Origin: Gymnopilus junonius
Taxonomy: Eukaryota; Basidiomycota; Agaricomycetes; Agaricales; Galerinaceae
NCBI GenBank assembly: GCA_015501075.1
Contig: JADNYJ010000008.1
Location: 496,001 to 560,000 of the forward strand
DNA length: 64,000 nt
Direction of reading: 5' to 3'
The number at the start of each line of letters is the position of its first letter. Position 1 is the first letter of the stretch. A program made the position numbers and the translations under genes. Below, one piece after another: positions 57,559 to 64,000 of this stretch. The notes beneath the pieces were generated by a model. The model was not told the origin of the DNA. It did no database searches and saw only the letters and a program-made list of their open reading frames with translations.

Positions 57559-60433
57559 ATGCTGCGCATCGTTTCCCAGTGTGTCGCCGGCCCACATCGA
57601 CGGGATTACTCGGAAAAGTCGCCGTCACAACACACACGCCGCACAACGGTTCGTCATCTTCTGGGAAGTCGTGGTGGTTTTGTTAGCTCAACGGCTGTCG
57701 TTTTGAAACAGGCCGCAGGTCGTTTTCTTCAACATCAAGTCGCGGAGCCGATATCACCCTTACTGTAGATGGGAAGGAGGTCACTGTTCCGCAGGGTTAG
57801 TTCTATTCTTCCGGGGTTGAAAAGCTTGATATGATGCTGGTGATTTATACAGGTTCTGCTTTGATTCAAGCTTGCGAAGCTGCTGGAGCCACAATACCTA
57901 GGTATGGCGTTCCCCGTTTTGTCGCGTAAGTTGTTACTAACCTCGTCGATAGATTTTGCTACCATGACAGGTTAGCTACATCCTAAACCTGTCGTCCACA
58001 AGTGTGCTCAGTTCATCTTTTTGTCCGCCAGATTGGCTATTGCAGGGAATTGTCGGTAAGAGCCTCTCTTACGTCAGATATATGCCATGTCTGAATGTTT
58101 TTGTAAAGTATGTGTTTGGTAGAAGTTGAACGCTCTCCAAAGCCTGTCGCTTCATGGTAAACATTTTTACCTGGGGCGATCACAAGTGCTGATTTTTTCT
58201 TAGTGCCATGCCAGCCATGCCAGGATCCAAAGTTTTCACGAATACTCCCCTCGTCCACGAAGCAAGGTGGGCAAACTTCTACATATGTTTTTTGTTCTCT
58301 CTGAACGTTGTCAAATTTATAATCAAATCCTATTATATGGATGCTGATTGTTGTTTCTTTCCCAGAGAAGGTGTCATGGAATTCTTACTTGCCAACCATC
58401 CTCTAGACTGCCCTATTTGCGACCAGGGTGGCGAATGTGATCTTCAAGATCAATCTATGCGCTATGGTTCAGACCGTGCACGGTTCCACGAAATTACAGG
58501 AAAACGTGCTGTCGAGAACAAGGATCTCGGACCCCTAGTCAAGACTTCTATGAACCGCTGCATTCAATGTACGCGTTGTGTGAGGTTCGCCAATGAGGTT
58601 GCAGGTGTGGAGGAGCTGGGTACAACGGGCCGCGGAAATGACATGCAAATTGGCACCTATGTGGCGAAGACGATGGACTCTGAATTATCAGGGAACGTTG
58701 TCGATTTATGCCCTGTCGGAGCACTGACAAGCAAGCCTTATGCTTACCATGCGCGTCCTTGGGAACTGAAGAACACCGAGTCGATTGATGTCATGGATGC
58801 GGTTGGTTCAAATATCCGAATCGATTCGAGGGGTGTTGAGGTCATGCGAATCCAACCCAAGACGAACGACGACGTCAACGAGGAGTGGATCAGTGACAAG
58901 ACCCGTTATGCTTACGATGGCTTGAAATTCCAACGGCTAACAACTCCTTTGATCAAACGAGGAGATAGATTCGTTTCGGCGACTTGGGAAGATGCACTAG
59001 CAGCTATTGCTGATGGTCTGGCCGCGTCAGGTGCAAAGGACGATGAGATCCAAGGCGTCGTCGGACACTTGACAGATGCAGAGTCGATTGTGGCGTTGAA
59101 GGACCTCATCAACCGTCTTGGCTCGGATAACCTCGCTCTTGATCAACCCGGAGGCAACGCCGCTCCTGTTCACGGTGTCGACATCCGCTCGAATTACCTT
59201 TTCAACGCCACCATTCCAGGAGTTGAGAAGGCTGATGCCATCTTACTTATTGGAACCAACCCACGTCATGAAGCCGCTGTCTTGAACTCTCGTATCCGAA
59301 AGAGCTGGCTACACACCGGTCTCGAAGTCGGCCTTGTCGGAGAGAGGGCTGATACTGCCTATGGTTACGATTTTATCGGTGAAGATGCGAAAGCATTGAG
59401 TAACTTCATTGCCGGCAAAGGACTTTTCGTTGAGAAGTTCAAGAACGCGAAACGACCCCTCATCATCGTCGGAAGCGCACTGGCTGAACACCCTGATGGC
59501 AAGGCTATGTACAACGATCTCGCTAAGTTTGTGGAGAAGAACAAGGACAAGCTGGTAACCCCTGAGTGGAATGGCTTCAGCATTCTTCAACGCGTAAGAC
59601 ATTTTTTCGACTAGTGCTTGCAGTCAGTATGCTGAATAACCCTTTCAGGTCGCCTCTCGACCAGCAGCCTATGAACTCGGTTTTGTCCCATCAGCCAAGG
59701 CATCAAAAACTCAGCCCAAGTTCATCTACCTCCTCAACGCCGATGAAGTTGACCCCAAGTCAATTCCTCAAGATGCCTTTGTCGTCTACCAAGGCCACCA
59801 CGGTGACCTCGGTGCGCAACTCGCTGATGTCTGTCTTCCTGGTGTTGCATACACTGAGAAGGGCGTGACATGGGTAAACACGGAAGGCAGAGCACAACTG
59901 GGTCGCGCTGCTGTTTCATCACCAGGAGCATCAAGAGAGGACTGGAAGATTATTCGGTATGTATTTTCATGGCCCATATGTGTTATTCACTTTGCAGTTT
60001 GCTCAATGTATGCTGTTTCTTCAGTGCTCTTTCTGAGATCGTTGGGGTCCCTCTTCCTTACGACGATATCCTTGAAGTGAGAGACCGTCTATGGGATATC
60101 TCACCCACGCTTGTGAGGTATGATGTCACCGAGCCGACCTCTCAGGAGATTGCTATTGCTGGCTTGAAGACGCTCGCCACCCAAACAGGCGGAGCCAAGG
60201 TTGCCGGCACGCCTCTGCGGAAACCTATCACAAACTTCTACCAAACTGATCCTATATCAAGAGCGTGAGTTTCTTGTTTATTAGATCTCTTCCTTCATTT
60301 GGTAACTCTTACTCAACCTCGTCTCGCTTCGTTCAGGTCTGTGACAATGGCGCAGTGCACTCGCGCGTTTGTGAAGGGTGAAAATTATGGCTTCAGTCAA
60401 GTAGGGAAGGGACCCCAAGCTGCTTTCGCATGA
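57559..60433 (+). CDS. NDUFS1: NADH:ubiquinone oxidoreductase 75/78-kDa subunit
   Basis: The largest subunit of the peripheral arm of mitochondrial complex I; it carries iron-sulphur clusters N1b, N4 and N5. Exons: 57559-57795 (perhaps with an intron inside), 57853-57901, 57953-57970, 58032-58055, 58109-58156, 58204-58266, 58366-59593, 59650-59956, 60025-60264 and 60337-60433. Cluster ligands are visible: FCYHD and GNCRMCLVEVE (N1b), then HPLDCPICDQGGECDLQDQ (N5) and RCIQCTRCVRFANEVAG plus DLCPVGALT (N4). The C-terminus is ASVTMAQCTRAFVKG. The first exon encodes an Arg/Ser-rich mitochondrial presequence, but the frame from MLRIVSQCVA to ADITLTVDGKEVTVPQG does not join cleanly, so an intron or one-base error lies between 57600 and 57760. 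All other joins are exact. Confidence 0.94.
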
Positions 60434-61036
60434 TGACGAAAGGACTCCCGTCGACATTTGTATCTAGATGATAAATTCCTCAATCGTCCTGAAAAAGTGC
60501 ATTTTTCTTAGTTAATTACATTCATTACAGCTTTCTTAGGATCCTGCTTTCTCTTAACTTTATAACGAGGCTGGGGGCTTTGAGTGTTTGTAAGCTGTAT
60601 CAGTACTTCATACTCTCACAAGGTACTATTGTTCGAGGGGGCCTTCGCCGGACGAGGTTGACGCGCCGCGCTACTGAACGTGACACCAATACAATACAAT
60701 TTATTTACCGCTTCTGCCGGCATATTGTCTTTTCTCCTTGCACTCACATTAACGGCCTGAGGGATATCGCAGGGTCTACTTCCCCCAGTAGGCATGATAG
60801 AAACCGGTCTGGTGTGTCCTTTAACGCCAAGTTCAGCTTACTCTTGGCTTACTCACAATTAGGTCCTTTCTTTTGAACAGTCAGCTTCTGAGTCAGATTT
60901 CGGTCTTTCTGTTTTCCTTTCTACCGGTATCACATGCACTTCGAAGATACTGGCAATATTTAAGCAGCAGTTCTACGCATTTGCTGCTTCTCCAATGCGC
61001 GCTGCTATCTAGATTTAGTAGCTTGAACTAGAAGAA
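60434..61036. other. intergenic region
   Basis: 600 bp between the NDUFS1 stop and the amidase ATG, with no coding sequence recognised; 3' flank of the first and promoter of the second. Confidence 0.5.
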
Positions 61037-63363
61037 ATGACCACGAAGAACTGGAAGGATTTGGTCGCGGAGAAGAGAGAGCGCCAGCTTTCCCAAATTC
61101 CGAAGGAATGGATCATCGAGAATTTACCTCCCAAGGAAACGCTCAATGTCGTCGACTTTCCTGAGAAGTGTGGCTTGCTCACTGAGAAAGAAGTCGAGAT
61201 CACCAACACTGGAGTTGATGTTCTTCTAGAGAACCTGGCGAGCAGTATTTGGTCGGCAGTGGAGGTGACTACAGCGTTTTCTAAGCGAGCGGTCATCGCT
61301 CACCAGCTTGTGAGTTCCTGGCATTTGTTTGCAATTTTCTTGTCTTACGTCTTCATCGGCTAGGTCAATTGTTTGACTGAAATATTTATCGACCGAGCCC
61401 TGCGACGCGCTGCTGAACTGGATAAGTATCTCAAATCTACAGGAAAGGTTCTTGGTCCGTTACACGGTATATTTCAAATTAGTTTGCTTTCTAATCCTCG
61501 CTTGCTTATATACCTTCCATCACAGGGCTTCCCATATCGTTAAAGGATCATATACCAATCAAAGGCATAGAAATGACAATGGGTACTGTGAGCCTCCTTT
61601 TTCAAAACTGCAGATCTTTTCATTATTTTCCAAAGGCTATGCTTCGTGGGTCGGTCGATACTCTGACAAAAACTCTGCGATTGTGGACGTCCTCGAAGCT
61701 TGTGGTGCTGTGCTTTTTGTGAGAACTAACCTTCCACAAGCCATTATGGTATGCCACTGTGCTTTAACTTTCACACTTTGAAAAGAATCGAAAGGTGGTT
61801 AATATCAGTGGGCGGAAACTTTCAATCATGTGTTTGGACGGACACTTAACCCATTCAACCGATCTTTGACTCCGGGAGGTTCTTCTGGCGGAGAAGGCGC
61901 TCTCATCGGTAATTCATAAACTCGTCGGCATATATGAGGCTTGATCTTATTTTTCTCAGCACTTAAAGGCAGCCCTCTAGGTCTGTTACAACTGTAGTCT
62001 TTGGCCCATTCAGGTTCTCCCTTCTTACCACAAAATCTTTTCACAGGCGTTGCGTCTGACATTGGAGCGTAAGATCCTGACAATTCTCTTTTTGAAATGC
62101 GTCTCAGACTCATCTTTTAGCTCTGTTCGTATTCCTGCCGTTTTTAATGGTCTCTATGGCCTCCGGCCCTCGTATGGACGTGTACCATACGCAGGCTGTA
62201 TTAATGCCCTAGAAGGTCAAGAAGCAATCACTTTCGTCCTTGGGCCTATTTCCGACAGTCTAGAGGGTGTAAAGCGCTTTATGAAAAGTGTTGTAAATCA
62301 CAACCCTTGGATCATGGACCCCAAGGTGATTAAAAAGCCGTGGAATGAAGATGAATACCGCTTGGTTGGTCACGGAGCAGGACAGCGCCTTTGTTTTGCA
62401 ATTCTATGGCACGATGAAATCGTCCTGCCCCATCCACCCATCACGAGAGCTTTGGAACATACGAAGCAGGCCCTTCTTGCGGCTGGTCATCATGGTATGA
62501 CAAATATTATATTTCGTGGATTTTCTGATAGTAGCTTGCTTCAACTAGTCGTTGACTGGAAACCATTGAAACATTTAGAAATTTCAAACGTTGTTGTGAG
62601 CACTTCCCACAATAATTCAGATGTCTTATTGCTAATTACTAACTAAAGTACAAAATCTTGTCCGCTGGCGCGAAAGAGGACTTTCTGAAAGTTACATCCT
62701 CTTCTTTGGAACCTATTATTAGTACAATGGATCCCTCTGTCGACTATGAGACTTCTGTCCCCTCAGACTTACCTCCTTCCAGGATGATGGTTGATGGTGT
62801 TTCCGCATATGAGTTCTGGCAGGCTCAAAAGCAGAGGAGTAACCTTCGACAAGAGTATTGGGATCATTGGAACGCTACCGTCTCTATGACAGGTACCGGA
62901 CGTCCTGTCGATGCGATTATCTCACCTTGTGCACCTTATGTTGCACCACCTCATGGGTTAAACAGGTAATGTCCTTTTTCAGCCCCTCATGCATTTTGAG
63001 ACTGTTAACAATCATTAAGGAACATAAACTATACCGTGATTTGCAACTCTCATGACTATACTGCTCTCGTTCTTCCGACTGGCTTGACTGTTGATCCCAT
63101 TCTGGATGCCCCGAAGCCGTCTCATAAATTTTTTTCTATGATGGACAGGGCTAACTATGAATTATGTATGGCCGTCTGTTTTATCTTGTGCTTTCTGCCA
63201 CTTATTCTCCTATTTCACAGACGAACCTGCGAAGTTCAAAGACGCACCTATCGGCATTCAAATCATAGGAAGAACGTTGGAGGAAGAGGCCGTCATCGCG
63301 ATGGGCGAGATCGTAGATTCTGCTATAAAGGCGAAGACCAAACCTCCAACAGCGAATTTGTAG
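61037..63363 (+). CDS. amidase (AmdS/acetamidase-like)
   Basis: An amidase-signature enzyme hydrolysing carboxamides. Twelve exons, all frames exact: 61037-61309, 61364-61466, 61526-61582, 61636-61748, 61809-61908, 61960-61980, 62047-62068, 62121-62494, 62549-62595, 62649-62965, 63020-63165 and 63221-63363. The catalytic triad is complete: Lys in LPISLKDHIPIKG, the cis-Ser in TPGGSSGGEGALIALKGSPL, and the nucleophile Ser in GVASDIGASVRIPA. Further family blocks are RTNLPQAI, YGLRPSYGRVPYAG, GPISDSLEGVKRFM, DAIISPCAPYVAPPHG and DAPIGIQIIGRTLEEEAVIA. The N-terminus (NWKDLVAEKRERQLSQIPKE) matches fungal acetamidase-like amidases and has no signal peptide, so it is likely cytosolic. Two consecutive exons of 21 and 22 nt encode part of the active site. 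The substrate is not predictable. Confidence 0.94.
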
Positions 63364-63980
63364 GGATGCCTCAAGCTTGAATGTGTTCGGTGACTTTCTG
63401 AATCGATAAACCTCAGCGTGTACTTCACTCAACTCATTGCTCTTTTCAGCTGCGCGACCTCGGACTATGCGTAATCTGGAAACGGCGTCCACTCGCACCG
63501 GCGTTCGATGGATAATTAAGACGTCATGTTCTAGATGACCTCTAGACTATTGCCCCCTCTCCAATCTGTCTTCATTTCAACCAGTTTCAACCTTTGAAAT
63601 TGCTCCTTGTCAGTACTGTTTATCCATTTATGTGTTCCCTGCTTGTAACTCTCAGAATCTTTGGCAAGCCATCTACTTTATCCCCTGTCTCTAACTTACC
63701 AGGGCCACGTCAACCATCACGACCCGCCATGAATGGTTTACTTGAAGAGTCTTCGAAATTCGAACGTATGACGACGTTTTTTTAAGTTTTTTACTTTGAG
63801 ATTTCAACTGCCGAGTGCGGCAGCGTTCAGGCATGACGCCGGCCTTACGTGCCACGTGCCAATGCTGAGATCCGTTTCAGATTAGTTTCTCTCCGGCCCT
63901 CTCTCTCTTTAACGGGCTTCAGATCTAAACAGTCTAATAGGATTCTAGGAAGAATTTATCACCATCGTCTTCTTCTTATC
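63364..63980. other. intergenic region
   Basis: No gene recognised; 3' flank of the amidase and probable promoter of a gene starting at the window edge. Confidence 0.45.
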
Positions 63981-64000
63981 ATGTCGAGCTTGGATTCCAT
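63981..64000 (+). CDS. possible gene start at window edge
   Basis: ATGTCGAGC..., preceded by a pyrimidine-rich leader (TCTTCTTCTTATC), looks like a basidiomycete start codon. Only six codons are visible (MSSLDS), so nothing can be said of the product. Confidence 0.25.

Noticed and set aside
1..64000. CRISPR arrays, operons, riboswitches, prokaryotic features
   Set aside because: The window is eukaryotic: spliceosomal introns throughout; no regularly spaced repeats or polycistronic layout seen.

Overview
The window reads as nuclear DNA of a mushroom-forming basidiomycete (Agaricomycetes, most likely Agaricales; inferred from gene content, species not determinable). Genes are dense and rich in 45-70 nt introns. 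They include a tandem pair of cerato-platanins, several F-box/LRR proteins, an NB-ARC/TPR (NLR-like) gene, a Rds1-type secreted ferritin-like protein and a CAP10/GT90 glycosyltransferase, next to household genes: ISY1, a UbiA/COQ2-type prenyltransferase, an AMSH-type deubiquitinase, the complex I 75-kDa subunit and an amidase.

Layout. 0.4-2.9 kb: broken NLR-like gene. 3.86-10.63 kb: a full-length LINE (ORF1 gag-like; ORF2 endonuclease-RT-RNase H) with a 14-bp target-site duplication and poly(A) tail, inserted 27 bp past the stop of an uncharacterised minus-strand gene. 12.0-16.4 kb: ISY1 and the UbiA prenyltransferase. 16.5-18.9 kb: F-box gene with an in-frame stop, a 573-bp hAT-like MITE next to its start, and an intron-containing tRNA-Ala. 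19.5-21.5 kb: two cerato-platanins. 21.9-28.6 kb: Rds1-like gene, divergent from an FHA/AT-hook protein. 28.9-35.3 kb: decayed F-box gene, N2227/carnosine N-methyltransferase-type gene with a His-rich linker, divergent G-alpha-like gene, and an unknown gene. 35.5-45 kb: MFS sugar/inositol transporter, secreted acid phosphatase and AMSH-like JAMM protease, all on minus. 46.8-55 kb: CAP10 glycosyltransferase, a protein with a 2OG-oxygenase-like fold that seems to lack an iron ligand, and an F-box protein. 57.5-63.4 kb: NDUFS1 and an amidase, both cleanly spliced.

There is no operon-like organisation; each gene appears to be transcribed on its own, and several pairs are divergent. A pattern cuts across the window: many conserved genes are broken by single-base gains or losses, often in short homopolymers, while other genes are entirely clean. 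This looks at least partly like consensus error, so frameshift-only 'pseudogene' calls here should be held lightly; in-frame stop codons cannot be explained that way.
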